Position numbers and translations under genes: made by a program. A model generated the notes under the pieces. It did not search any database. It saw only the letters and a list, made by a program, of their open reading frames with translations, and was not told the origin of the DNA. Shown piece after piece: positions 35,888 through 44,472 of a DNA stretch of 64,000 nucleotides (its first letter is position 1; the number at the start of each line of letters is the position of its first letter). This DNA is from Betaproteobacteria bacterium Ga0077527 (GTDB lineage: Bacteria > Pseudomonadota > Gammaproteobacteria > Burkholderiales > SG8-41): contig LNDW01000020.1 of NCBI GenBank assembly GCA_001464815.1, positions 279,680 to 343,679 on the forward strand. Direction: 5' to 3'.

Positions 35888-36367
35888 ATGCTGATCAAAT
35901 TCATCCTCAACGGCGATCCCGTCGAGGTCCACCTCAAATCGGCTGACCGCCTGCTGGTCGACCTGCTGCGCGAAGACCTGCAGCTCACCGGCACCAAACA
36001 CGGCTGCGGCATCGGCGCCTGCGGCACCTGCACCGTGATCGTTGACGGTGCGCCGGTGTCCTCCTGTCTGCAACTCGCCGCGCTGTGCGACGGCAGCGAG
36101 GTGCGCACCGTCGAGGGCCTCGACCAGGCCGGCGTGCTGCATCCGGTGCAGCAGGCCTTCATCAACAAGACCGCCCTGCAGTGCGGCATCTGCATCCCCG
36201 GCCATGTCATGCAGTGTGTATCGCTGATCGAAAAAAACCCGAACCCCAGTGATGAAGAAATCCGCGCCAGCGCCGACAGCGTGTACTGCCGCTGCACCGG
36301 CTACGTCAAGATCATGGACGCCTACCGCGAAGCGGCGGCGCTGATAAAAAAGGCGGGCAAGGCATGA
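35888..36367 (+). CDS. 2Fe-2S subunit of a xanthine dehydrogenase-family hydroxylase
   Basis: 159 residues. The N-terminal plant-ferredoxin cluster is CGIGACGTC with a further Cys near residue 59, and the C-terminal helical cluster has QCGICIPGH and YCRCTGY. This is the electron-transfer small subunit of molybdenum hydroxylases, normally carrying electrons from the Mo site to FAD. The second-cluster motif reads CGICIPG where CGFCTPG is usual. The stop overlaps the large-subunit start by 4 nt, so the two proteins are made together. Confidence 0.93.
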   Translation: MLIKFILNGDPVEVHLKSADRLLVDLLREDLQLTGTKHGCGIGACGTCTVIVDGAPVSSCLQLAALCDGSEVRTVEGLDQAGVLHPVQQAFINKTALQCGICIPGHVMQCVSLIEKNPNPSDEEIRASADSVYCRCTGYVKIMDAYREAAALIKKAGKA

Positions 36368-39300
36368 GCACGCATCTGAAGGACCCGAAGTTAAAAGACC
36401 CCAAGTTTGAATCCGGCCTGCTGGTGGTGGGCAAGGATGTGCCACGTGCCGACGCGATACCGAAAGTCACTGGCGCCGCGCAGTACGTCGCCGACATGCA
36501 CCTGCCGGGCATGCTGCATGCCGCGGTGCTGCGCAGCCCGCATGCCCACGCGAAAATCCTGTCCATCGACACCAGCGCCGCGCGCGCGATGCCCGGTGTC
36601 AAGGCGGTGGTCACCGGCGAGGACACCGCGAAGCGCAAATGGGGCGCCTTCCGCCCCGACCTCTATCCGCTGGCGATCGGTCGCGTGCGTTACGTCGGCG
36701 ATGAAGTCGCCGCGGTGGCCGCCACCGACCCGGAAACCGCGCGCGCCGCGGTGGACAGGATCGTCGTCCAGTACGAACCGCTGCCCGCGGTGTTTTCGCT
36801 GGATGAGGCGATGGCCCCGGGCGCGCCGCTGGTGCATGACGACACCCCCGGCAACATCGCCCATGAATTCGCCTTCGAGCGCGGCGATGTCGATGCCGGC
36901 TTCAAAGCCTCCGACGTTGTCGTTGAAGGCACCTGGGATTCGGTGCGTCAGTGGCATTCCTCGCTGGAGACCATCGGCTGCGTGGCGCACTGGACCAACA
37001 ACCGCGTGTCGATGTGGTGCAACACGCAGACGCCCTTCCTCGCCCGCGGCCGCTATTCGGTGGCGCTGGGCGTGCCTGAATCACAGGTGCGCGTGATCCA
37101 GACCGAGGTCGGCGGCGGTTTCGGCGGCAAGTCCGGCGATGACAACTGTTCGGTGATCGCGGCGATCCTCGCGCGCAAGGCCGGCCGCCCGGTGAAGCTG
37201 ATCCACACCCGCGAGGAGGAATTCCTCGCCAGCCACCCGCGGATGCCGATGCGCTACTGGGTGCGCCTCGGATTCTCCAAGGCCGGCAAGGTGCTGGCCA
37301 AGGAAATCCGCATGTGGGCTGACAACGGCGCCTACACCGGCAAATCCCAGGCGATCCTCGGTGCGGCGACGGTGCGCCATGACGCGCTCTACAAATATCC
37401 CAACGCGCGCGCCAAATCGACACTGCTTTACACCAACCTGGTACCCACCGGCGCCTTCCGCGGCTTCGGCAATCCCTCCGCCGACTGGGCGGTGGAACAG
37501 GCCTGGGACCTCGCTGCGGAAAAACTCGGCATCGATGTGGTTGACCTGTTGCGCATGAACGCGGTGGAGGAAGGCGATGTCTCGCCACACAACCACAAGA
37601 TCACCAGCGGCGAGCTGCGCCAGTGCATCGACAAGGCCGCGGAGCTGATCCAGTGGAAAGCCAAGCGCAAAGCCAAAAAGGACGGTCACGGCCTGGGCAT
37701 GGGCTGCAGCATCCACGTCAACGGCCGCCGCAGCTTCGGCGACTGGGACGGCAGCTCGGCCATCGTGCGCATCAACGAGGACGGCCGCGCCACCATCATC
37801 ACCGGCGAGGGCGAGATCGGCCAGGGCACTTACACCGTGCTGCGCCAGATCGCCGCCGAAGAGCTGGGCTTTTTGTATGACGATGTCGACATCACCCGCC
37901 CCGACACCGATGTACATGCACATGCGCTGGGTGCACTGGCGAGCCGCGTGACCTATGTCGCCGGCAACGCGGTGAAACGCGCGGCGGCCGAAGCGCACAA
38001 GCAGCTGATGGCCGCAGCAGCGGAACAGTTCAGGAAGCCGGTTGACGAGCTGACCATCATCAACGGCCAGATCGGCCCCAGGGGCGGCGCGGAAACCGAA
38101 TTCAAGCCGGTCAGCGCCGTGGTCCGCGCCAACATCTACAAGCGCGGCGGCGAGGCCATCGTCGGCGTCGGCAACTGGGACAACCCTTCCGAGTTCCCTG
38201 ACCACAGCCGCTTCGGCAACGAGTCCGGCGCCTACAATTTCGCCGCGCAGGCGGCCGAGGTCGAAGTGGATCGCGGCACCGGGGAAGTGAAACTGAAGGA
38301 AATCTCCGCCGTGGTCGACTGCGGCACGGTGATCCACCCGGCCGCGGCGCAGGGCCAGGTCGAAGGCGCCGTGGTGCAGGGCATCGGCCTGGCGATGATC
38401 GAGTATTTCGACTGGCACCAGGGCACTCCCACCGATCCGCAATACATCGACTACCCGCTGCCTTCGGCCGATTTCATTCCGAAGCTGCATGTCGGTTTCG
38501 CCGACTCCTACGAGCCTTCGGGCCCCTTCGGCGCCAAAGGGCTGGGCGAGATCGGCCTCGACGCGATTCCGGCAGCCATCGCCAACGCGATTGCCGATGC
38601 GGTTGGTGTACGCATCCACGCACTGCCGATCACCGCGGAAAAAATCCACCGCGCGCTGCATCCGGAACTGTATGCCGACGAACAGAAAACCGCGGCGCAG
38701 CCCCCCAAGGGTGGCGTGTGGTCGCGGCTCACCACCGGCAAACCTTCGGGCACACGCCCGTTCAAACCGGAACTCGTGGTACCGAAGTCGCTGGATGAAG
38801 CACTGAGGCTCTACGCTGAAGGCGACACGGCGATTGTTTCCGGCGGCATGTCACATGCGATCCGCCGCGAACGCACCGGCTACCCGCAGGCGAAACGCCT
38901 GATGGCCGTCAGCAGGCTGCCGGAGCTGCTAAAAATAGTCAATAAAAACAATGGCTTACATATCGGCTCCGCAGTCAACCAGCAGACCCTGATCGAATCG
39001 CCGCAACTGCGCGAACAATTCACCGTGCTCGCCGAAGCCCTAGATGCCGCAGGCCACACCCGCGTGCGCCGCATGACCACGGTCGGCGGCAGTGTCGGTC
39101 CGCTGATCGGCGGCTTCGACATGCCGGTGGCGCTGGTCGCACTCAACGCGCGCGTGATCACCGCGACGGCCGCCGGTCAAAAAACCTGCGCGCTGAGCGA
39201 AGCCTTCGACAAACGTTTCGCCAAAGATGAAATGCTGATCGCCGTCGAAATCGACGCCCTCCCCGCGCGCAGCGGCTCGGCCTTCCATAAATTCCTGCCG

Positions 39301-39609
39301 CGCGGCGTGATGGAAACCCCGACCGCCAATGCCGGCGCGGTGGTCACGCTCGATGCCACCGGGAAATGTGTGGCGGCCCGGCTGGTTGTCGGTGCAGTGA
39401 GCTGGAAGCCGCTGGTAGCCGATCTGTCGTCACTGATCGGCAAACCGTTCGACGAAGCGGAGATCCGCGCCGCGGTAAAACCGCTGCGTGACATGGCGCA
39501 GCCGCTGGCCAATGTGCGCGGCTCGGCACACTACAAGCGCAACATGGCGGTGGAAATCGGCGCGCGCACGCTGATTCGTGCCTGGCAGCGCGCCGCTCAA
39601 AACAAATAA
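36364..39609 (+). CDS. Fused molybdopterin-binding and FAD-binding subunits of a Mo hydroxylase
   Basis: 1081 residues. The first 780 are the Mo-binding chain: an N-terminal hammerhead (DAIPKVTGAAQYVADMHLPG), VGGGFGGKSGDD, GAFRGFGNPSADWAVEQ, and the catalytic Glu in KGLGEIGLD near residue 729. From about residue 800 a CoxM-type FAD domain follows (ELVVPKSLDEALRLYAEG; TVGGSVGP). These chains are usually separate genes, and the joint here is uninterrupted and in frame. The substrate is probably a heterocycle or aldehyde, not determinable. An AT-rich repeat copy is in frame at residues 859-865. Confidence 0.88.
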   Translation: MSTHLKDPKLKDPKFESGLLVVGKDVPRADAIPKVTGAAQYVADMHLPGMLHAAVLRSPHAHAKILSIDTSAARAMPGVKAVVTGEDTAKRKWGAFRPDLYPLAIGRVRYVGDEVAAVAATDPETARAAVDRIVVQYEPLPAVFSLDEAMAPGAPLVHDDTPGNIAHEFAFERGDVDAGFKASDVVVEGTWDSVRQWHSSLETIGCVAHWTNNRVSMWCNTQTPFLARGRYSVALGVPESQVRVIQTEVGGGFGGKSGDDNCSVIAAILARKAGRPVKLIHTREEEFLASHPRMPMRYWVRLGFSKAGKVLAKEIRMWADNGAYTGKSQAILGAATVRHDALYKYPNARAKSTLLYTNLVPTGAFRGFGNPSADWAVEQAWDLAAEKLGIDVVDLLRMNAVEEGDVSPHNHKITSGELRQCIDKAAELIQWKAKRKAKKDGHGLGMGCSIHVNGRRSFGDWDGSSAIVRINEDGRATIITGEGEIGQGTYTVLRQIAAEELGFLYDDVDITRPDTDVHAHALGALASRVTYVAGNAVKRAAAEAHKQLMAAAAEQFRKPVDELTIINGQIGPRGGAETEFKPVSAVVRANIYKRGGEAIVGVGNWDNPSEFPDHSRFGNESGAYNFAAQAAEVEVDRGTGEVKLKEISAVVDCGTVIHPAAAQGQVEGAVVQGIGLAMIEYFDWHQGTPTDPQYIDYPLPSADFIPKLHVGFADSYEPSGPFGAKGLGEIGLDAIPAAIANAIADAVGVRIHALPITAEKIHRALHPELYADEQKTAAQPPKGGVWSRLTTGKPSGTRPFKPELVVPKSLDEALRLYAEGDTAIVSGGMSHAIRRERTGYPQAKRLMAVSRLPELLKIVNKNNGLHIGSAVNQQTLIESPQLREQFTVLAEALDAAGHTRVRRMTTVGGSVGPLIGGFDMPVALVALNARVITATAAGQKTCALSEAFDKRFAKDEMLIAVEIDALPARSGSAFHKFLPRGVMETPTANAGAVVTLDATGKCVAARLVVGAVSWKPLVADLSSLIGKPFDEAEIRAAVKPLRDMAQPLANVRGSAHYKRNMAVEIGARTLIRAWQRAAQNK
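38937..38958 (+). repeat. AT-rich dispersed repeat, copy 6 (inside a gene)
   Basis: Reads GTCAATAAAAACAATGGCTTA inside the FAD domain of the fused dehydrogenase, where it encodes VNKNNGL in frame. Confidence 0.7.
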
Positions 39610-39634
39610 ACCTTCCAACCCGGGAACACATGCA

Positions 39635-40453
39635 ATGACTTCGGCAATCACTTCGAGCTTCAGGACTTCCGACGGCTGCAGCATTTCGTACGCGCTGCAC
39701 AACGGCGCCGGCGCCAACGCGCCGCGTGTCGCGCTGGTGCATTCTCTGGCGCTGGACCGCAGCATCTGGGACGGCGTGGTGCAGGCGCTGGCGAAGGAAG
39801 CACAAGTGCTGGTCTGGGACTGCCGCGGCCACGGCCAGTCGGGCCAGCCGCTGATGACCTACACGCCGCAGCTCTTCGCGCGCGACCTCGCCGAACTGAT
39901 GGACCATGTGCAATGGCCTTCGGCCGTGGTCGGCGGCTGCTCGATGGGCGGCATGGTGGCGCAGGCTTTTGCCATCGATCACCCCAAACGCACCACCGGC
40001 CTGGTACTGATCGACACCACCGCCTGGTATGGCGCCGACGCACCCAGGGTCTGGCGCGAGCGCGGCGCCACTGGCAAGGAAAAGGGCATGGCCGCGCTGG
40101 TCGAATTCCAGACTGGCCGCTGGTTTGGCGATGCCTTCCGCGCGAATGAAAAGGCCACGGTCGACCAACTGGTCAAGGTCTTCCTTGCCAACAATGTCGA
40201 TTGCTATGTAAAAACCTGCGAAATGCTCGGCGACGGCGACCTGCGCGCGCAACTGGCGACGATCAGGGTACCGACCGCGGTGGTCGTCGGCGAAGAGGAC
40301 TACGCCACGCCGGTGGCGATGGCAGAAGCCCTGCACCAGGGCATCGCCGGTTCGACGCTGACGGTGCTTCCCGGGGGCCGTCACATCACACCGACCGAAA
40401 AGCCGCAGGACATCGCCGCGCGCTTCCGCGAAGTGCTCGCGAAAGCAAAGTAA
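39635..40453 (+). CDS. Alpha/beta hydrolase (3-oxoadipate enol-lactonase-like)
   Basis: 272 residues. HSLALDRSIWDGV, WDCRGHGQSG and the nucleophile GGCSMGGMVAQAFA are typical, followed by GEEDYATPVAMAEAL (acid region) and a C-terminal GGRHITPTEKP His. The closest named group is PcaD/enol-lactonase-like hydrolases. It lies 26 nt after the Mo hydroxylase on the same strand and 3 nt before the amidohydrolase, so it probably opens a ring or hydrolyses the hydroxylated product; inference. Confidence 0.85.
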   Translation: MTSAITSSFRTSDGCSISYALHNGAGANAPRVALVHSLALDRSIWDGVVQALAKEAQVLVWDCRGHGQSGQPLMTYTPQLFARDLAELMDHVQWPSAVVGGCSMGGMVAQAFAIDHPKRTTGLVLIDTTAWYGADAPRVWRERGATGKEKGMAALVEFQTGRWFGDAFRANEKATVDQLVKVFLANNVDCYVKTCEMLGDGDLRAQLATIRVPTAVVVGEEDYATPVAMAEALHQGIAGSTLTVLPGGRHITPTEKPQDIAARFREVLAKAK

Positions 40454-40456
40454 GCC

Positions 40457-41470
40457 ATGACCGCAAAGCCGCGCTGCCTCGATATCCACGCCCACCACGT
40501 CGGCCAGCCACTGGTCGAGCGCATCAATGCTGAAGGCGCGAAATACGACGTCAAGATCGTCAAGGGTGAGGACGGCGCGACGCGGATCTCCGTCGGCGGG
40601 CGGCTCACCGGCATGCCGCTGATCCCGCCGCTGAATGATGAAGCCGCGCGGCTGAAATGGATGGACGAGGCCGGCATCGACGTGCAACTGCTCGCCGGCT
40701 GGATGGACCTTGCCGGCTACCACCTGCCGACCGAAGCCGGGCAATGGCTGGCGCGCGCGCAGAACGAAACGCTGGCCGAAATGGCTGCACGCCGCCCTGA
40801 CCGTTATGCTGCAGCCGCGGCGGTGCCGCTGCAGGATGCCGCGGTGGCCGCCGATGAACTGCGCCATGCCGTGCAAGCACTCGGCCATCGCGCCGTGCAG
40901 ATCGGCGCCCGCGTCGAGGAAGAAGGCCTCGATGCGCCGCAGTACGACGCCTTCTGGTCCGCAGCGCAGGCACTCAACGTACCGGTGATCATCCACCCGG
41001 CCGACCTCGCGGTGCCGCCGCGCATCCGGCGGCTGTTCCTGCATATCCTCGTCGGCAATCCCAGCGAGACCACCTTCGCCGCTGCCGCGCTGCTGCTCGG
41101 CGGCGTGTTCGACCGCTTTCCGAAACTGCGTGTGCTGCTGGTGCACGGCGGCGGCTGCGTGCCCTACCAGTTCGGTCGCATCGACCGCGGCCGTATCACT
41201 GCGCCGCCGTTTGCCAAAGGCACCGTGAAAAATCCGCTGGGCCAGTATGCGAACAATCTCTACTACGACACCGTACTGCATGATGACGAAGCCTTCCGTT
41301 ACCTGATCGAGCGCGTCGGCGCCGGCCAGGTGGCGCTGGGCAGCGATTACCCGTTCCCGTTACGCGACCCGGATCCGGTAAAATTCATCAATAAAAACAA
41401 AGAGATGGATGATTCTGCCCGGCGCGCTGTGTGCTGGGATACCGGCGCCGCCTTGCTGGGCCTGAAGTGA
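40457..41470 (+). CDS. ACMSD-like amidohydrolase/decarboxylase
   Basis: 337 residues, amidohydrolase_2 TIM barrel. LDIHAHHVG carries the metal His pair at the N terminus, IIHPADL the next His, LLVHGGGCVPYQFGR another, and LGSDYPFPLRDPDPV the metal Asp. This is the 2-amino-3-carboxymuconate semialdehyde decarboxylase superfamily, which decarboxylates or hydrolyses ring-cleavage products using a zinc ion. The AT-rich repeat copy 7 is in frame at about residues 311-316 (INKNKE), near the C terminus. Confidence 0.87.
   Translation: MTAKPRCLDIHAHHVGQPLVERINAEGAKYDVKIVKGEDGATRISVGGRLTGMPLIPPLNDEAARLKWMDEAGIDVQLLAGWMDLAGYHLPTEAGQWLARAQNETLAEMAARRPDRYAAAAAVPLQDAAVAADELRHAVQALGHRAVQIGARVEEEGLDAPQYDAFWSAAQALNVPVIIHPADLAVPPRIRRLFLHILVGNPSETTFAAAALLLGGVFDRFPKLRVLLVHGGGCVPYQFGRIDRGRITAPPFAKGTVKNPLGQYANNLYYDTVLHDDEAFRYLIERVGAGQVALGSDYPFPLRDPDPVKFINKNKEMDDSARRAVCWDTGAALLGLK
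41386..41405 (+). repeat. AT-rich dispersed repeat, copy 7 (inside a gene)
   Basis: ATCAATAAAAACAAAGAGAT, encoding INKNKE in frame near the C terminus of the ACMSD-like gene. The 3' end is less conserved than in the other copies. Confidence 0.55.
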
Positions 41471-41496
41471 CCCTTCCGAATCGAGGAGCCTTGCGC

Positions 41497-42462
41497 ATGA
41501 CCCTGCGTTTTCTGCACTGCCTTGCCGGCGCGTTGCTGCTGGCGACCACAGCCGCACAGGCGCAACCCTATCCCGCGGGCCCGATCCGCATCGTCGTGCC
41601 CTTCCCCGCCGGCGGCGGCGTCGACACTGCGGGCCGCCTGCTCGGCCAGCGTCTCGCCGAAGCGCTGGGCCGCCCGGTGGTGATCGACAATCGCGCCGGC
41701 GCCAACGGCATGATCGGCAGCGAAACCGTGGCCAAGGCGCCGCGCGACGGCTACACGCTGATGGTCAATGGCGCCAATTTCGTGACCAGTCCCTCGCTCT
41801 ATGCCAAGCCCCTTTACGACCCGCTGAAGGATTTCGAGGCGATCAGCCTGCTCGCCCATGCGCCGAACATCGTCGTCGTGCATCCCTCGCTGCCGGTGAA
41901 AAGCATCAAGGAACTGATTACCTTCGCCAAGGCGCGCCCCGGCGACATCCTGTTCGCCGGTTCCGGCAGCGGCTCGACGCCGCATCTCGCCGGCGAACTG
42001 TTCCGCACTCTCACCGGAACGAAAATGGTCCACGTGCCTTACCGCGGCACCGGTCCCGCGATCACCGCCATCCTCTCCGGCGAAGTCAGCACCATGTTCA
42101 TGCCGGCACTGACCGCACTGCCGCTGATCCAGTCGAACCGACTGCGCGCGCTGGCGGTGACCTCGCTGGAACGCCTGCCGGCGCTGCCCGACCTGCCGAC
42201 GGTGTCGGAAGCGGGACTCAAGGGCTACCAGTCGAGCCAGTGGTACGGCCTGCTCGCCCCGGCCGGCACACCTGCAGACATCCTCAACCTGCTCAACGGC
42301 CACAGCATGAAAATCATGCAATCGCCAGACATGCGCGAACGCATGAAAAACAGCGGCAGCGTCGCCGTCGGCAGCAGCCGCGAGGTCTTCGCCAAATTCC
42401 TGCAGAGCGAATTCGCAAAGTGGGCGAAGGTAATCAGAGATTCAGGCGCGACGGTGGATTGA
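41497..42462 (+). CDS. Bug-type solute-binding protein B
   Basis: 321 residues from ATG 41497, after GAGGAGCC. The signal peptide MTLRFLHCLAGALLLATTAA ends at QAQPYP, followed by the Bug landmarks PIRIVVPFPAGGGVDTAGR, DNRAGANGMIGSE, DGYTLMVNG and KMVHVPYRGTGPAITAILSG. It lies 26 nt after the ACMSD-like gene and so is probably in the same operon, providing periplasmic capture of the substrate. TctA/TctB partners must be encoded elsewhere. Confidence 0.92.
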   Translation: MTLRFLHCLAGALLLATTAAQAQPYPAGPIRIVVPFPAGGGVDTAGRLLGQRLAEALGRPVVIDNRAGANGMIGSETVAKAPRDGYTLMVNGANFVTSPSLYAKPLYDPLKDFEAISLLAHAPNIVVVHPSLPVKSIKELITFAKARPGDILFAGSGSGSTPHLAGELFRTLTGTKMVHVPYRGTGPAITAILSGEVSTMFMPALTALPLIQSNRLRALAVTSLERLPALPDLPTVSEAGLKGYQSSQWYGLLAPAGTPADILNLLNGHSMKIMQSPDMRERMKNSGSVAVGSSREVFAKFLQSEFAKWAKVIRDSGATVD

Positions 42463-42488
42463 GAATTAGAACCTAAAATAAAAATCTT

Positions 42489-42629
42489 TAGCCACAGAGG
42501 GCACAGAGAACACAGAGAACTGCCTCCTTGGGGACAGGACCGCTTTGCCCAATAATTTTTTCTCTGTGTCCCCTTATCCTCCGTGTCCTCTCTGTGTTCT
42601 CTGTGTTCTCTGTGTCCTCTGTGGCGGCT
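42489..42629. repeat. CACAGAG-type inverted repeat, copy C
   Basis: Left arm 42490-42520 (AGCCACAGAGGGCACAGAG...) and right arm 42593-42628 (reversed, with extra CTCTGTGTT units). It separates Bug protein B from the ThDP enzyme. Confidence 0.8.
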
Positions 42630-42652
42630 TTTGACGCCGATTTTGATCTTCA

Positions 42653-44413
42653 ATGACAGGACTTATCGTGACCGACACCACCATCAAGCACGAAACCCCG
42701 AAACCCGCCGCCACCAGCGACGCGCTCTACGGCAGCGACGTCATCGCCGGCACGCTGCGCGCGCTGGACATCGACTACATCGCGCTCAATCCCGGCGCCA
42801 GCTACCGCGGGCTGCATGACAGCCTGGTCAATTACCTCGGCAACAAGAAACCGCAGATGGTGCTGTGCCTGCACGACGAGAACGCGGTGTCGATCGCCCA
42901 GGGCTACTGGAAGGCCAGCAACAAGCTGATGGCCGCGGCGCTGCACTCCAATGTCGGCCTGATGCACGCCTCGATGCCGATCTTCAACGCCTGGTGCGAC
43001 CGCGCGCCGATGCTGATCCTCGGCGCCACCGGCCCCTGGGACGCTGCCAAGCGCCGGCCGTGGATCGACTGGATACACACCTGCTCCGACCAGGCCGCGC
43101 TGGTGCGCAACTTCACCAAATGGGACAACCAGCCGGGTTCCGTCGCCGCCGCCGTCGAAGCGATGATCCGCGGCGCGCAGCTTTCGGTGATGGCGCCGCG
43201 CGCGCCGGTGTACGTGAACCTCGACGTCACCATCCAGGAAGAAAAACTCGAGGCGCCGCTGGTGATGCCGGACATGGCGCGCTACGCGCCGCCGCCGATG
43301 GTGCGCCCGGCGGACAGCGAGATCGAAGCCGCGGCGAAGCTGCTGTCAGCCGCGAAAAACCCGGTGATGCTCTGCGGCCGCGGCTCGCGCCGCCTCGACC
43401 ACTGGAACGCCCGCGTCGCGCTCGCCGAAAAGCTCGACATGCGCGTGATCACCCAGATCAAGCTCGCCGCCTCCTTCCCCACCGACCACCGCCTGCATGC
43501 CGCGCCGCCGGCCAACCGCCTGGTGCCGGCGGCAAAAAAAGCGCTGGCCGAGGCCGATGTGATCCTCGCGCTGGACTGGCTGGACCTCGCCGGCGCGCTG
43601 AAGCAGACGTTTGGCGGCAAGCCGGTCACCGCCAAGATCATCCACATTTCCTGCGACAGCCAGCTGCATCGCGGCTGGAGCATGGATTACCAGGCGCTGC
43701 CGCCGGCCGACGTGTGGATGAACTGCGAACCCGACGCCGCGGTGCCGCTGCTCACTGCGGCCGTCGGCGCGCGTCCGCGCAAGATCGAAGGCCCCGCCTA
43801 CACACTCGCCGGTGCGCCCGGCGAACCGCTGGCATTGAAGGGGCTCGCCCATGCACTGAATGCCGCCATCGCGAATCAGAAGCAAGACGTCAGCATCACC
43901 CACCTGCCGCTGGGCTGGAACGGCGCCTACACCCACTTCCGCCATCCGCTGGACTACCTCGGTTTTGACGGCGGCGGCGGCGTCGGCGCGGGTCCGGGGC
44001 TGACCATCGGCGCCGCGCTGGCGCTCAAGGGCAGCGGCCGCATCCCCGTCGGCCTGATGGGTGACGGCAACTTCCTGATGGGCAACACCGCGGTGTGGAC
44101 CGCGGTGCACTACCAGATCCCCTGCCTGATGATCATCTGCAACAACCGTTCCTTCTTCAACGACGAGCGCCACCAGGCCCATGTCGCCGATGACCGCGGC
44201 CGGCCGCCGGAAAACGCCTGGATCGGCCAGAAGATCATCGACCCCGACATCGACATCGCGGCGATGGCGCGCGCCCAGGGCGCCGAAGGCATCGGCCCGG
44301 TGACCACGATGGCCGACATGCAGCCCGCCATCGAGCGCGGCATCGCCATCGTCAAGGCCGGCGGTGTATGTGTGATTGATGCGCGGGTGCTGCCGGGCTA
44401 TGACGGAGAATGA
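42653..44413 (+). CDS. ThDP-dependent enzyme (benzoylformate decarboxylase/acetolactate synthase type)
   Basis: 586 residues. The N-terminal domain has the cofactor-activating Glu in CLHDENAVSIAQGYW, the middle Rossmann domain PVMLCGRGSRRL, and the C-terminal ThDP site LMGDGNFLMGNTAVWT...IICNNRSFFND (GDG-NN). It could decarboxylate a 2-oxo acid or join aldehydes. The start at 42653 has no ribosome site; a GTG at 42668 has CAGGA about 7 nt upstream and may be the real one. It sits between two Bug genes on the same strand. Confidence 0.86.
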   Translation: MTGLIVTDTTIKHETPKPAATSDALYGSDVIAGTLRALDIDYIALNPGASYRGLHDSLVNYLGNKKPQMVLCLHDENAVSIAQGYWKASNKLMAAALHSNVGLMHASMPIFNAWCDRAPMLILGATGPWDAAKRRPWIDWIHTCSDQAALVRNFTKWDNQPGSVAAAVEAMIRGAQLSVMAPRAPVYVNLDVTIQEEKLEAPLVMPDMARYAPPPMVRPADSEIEAAAKLLSAAKNPVMLCGRGSRRLDHWNARVALAEKLDMRVITQIKLAASFPTDHRLHAAPPANRLVPAAKKALAEADVILALDWLDLAGALKQTFGGKPVTAKIIHISCDSQLHRGWSMDYQALPPADVWMNCEPDAAVPLLTAAVGARPRKIEGPAYTLAGAPGEPLALKGLAHALNAAIANQKQDVSITHLPLGWNGAYTHFRHPLDYLGFDGGGGVGAGPGLTIGAALALKGSGRIPVGLMGDGNFLMGNTAVWTAVHYQIPCLMIICNNRSFFNDERHQAHVADDRGRPPENAWIGQKIIDPDIDIAAMARAQGAEGIGPVTTMADMQPAIERGIAIVKAGGVCVIDARVLPGYDGE

Positions 44414-44472
44414 GGATTGGGGAATCAGTCGATCCCTTTCCGGATGAGATTATAAAAAGCGAGGAGAAACCA

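Noticed and set aside
37081..38661. 526-codon minus-strand frame under the fused Mo hydroxylase
   Set aside because: The sense strand holds the full Mo-hydroxylase motif set; the antisense frame is a by-product of GC codon bias.
39344..41281. 645-codon minus-strand frame spanning the hydrolase and ACMSD-like genes
   Set aside because: It crosses three real genes on the other strand and shows no domain.
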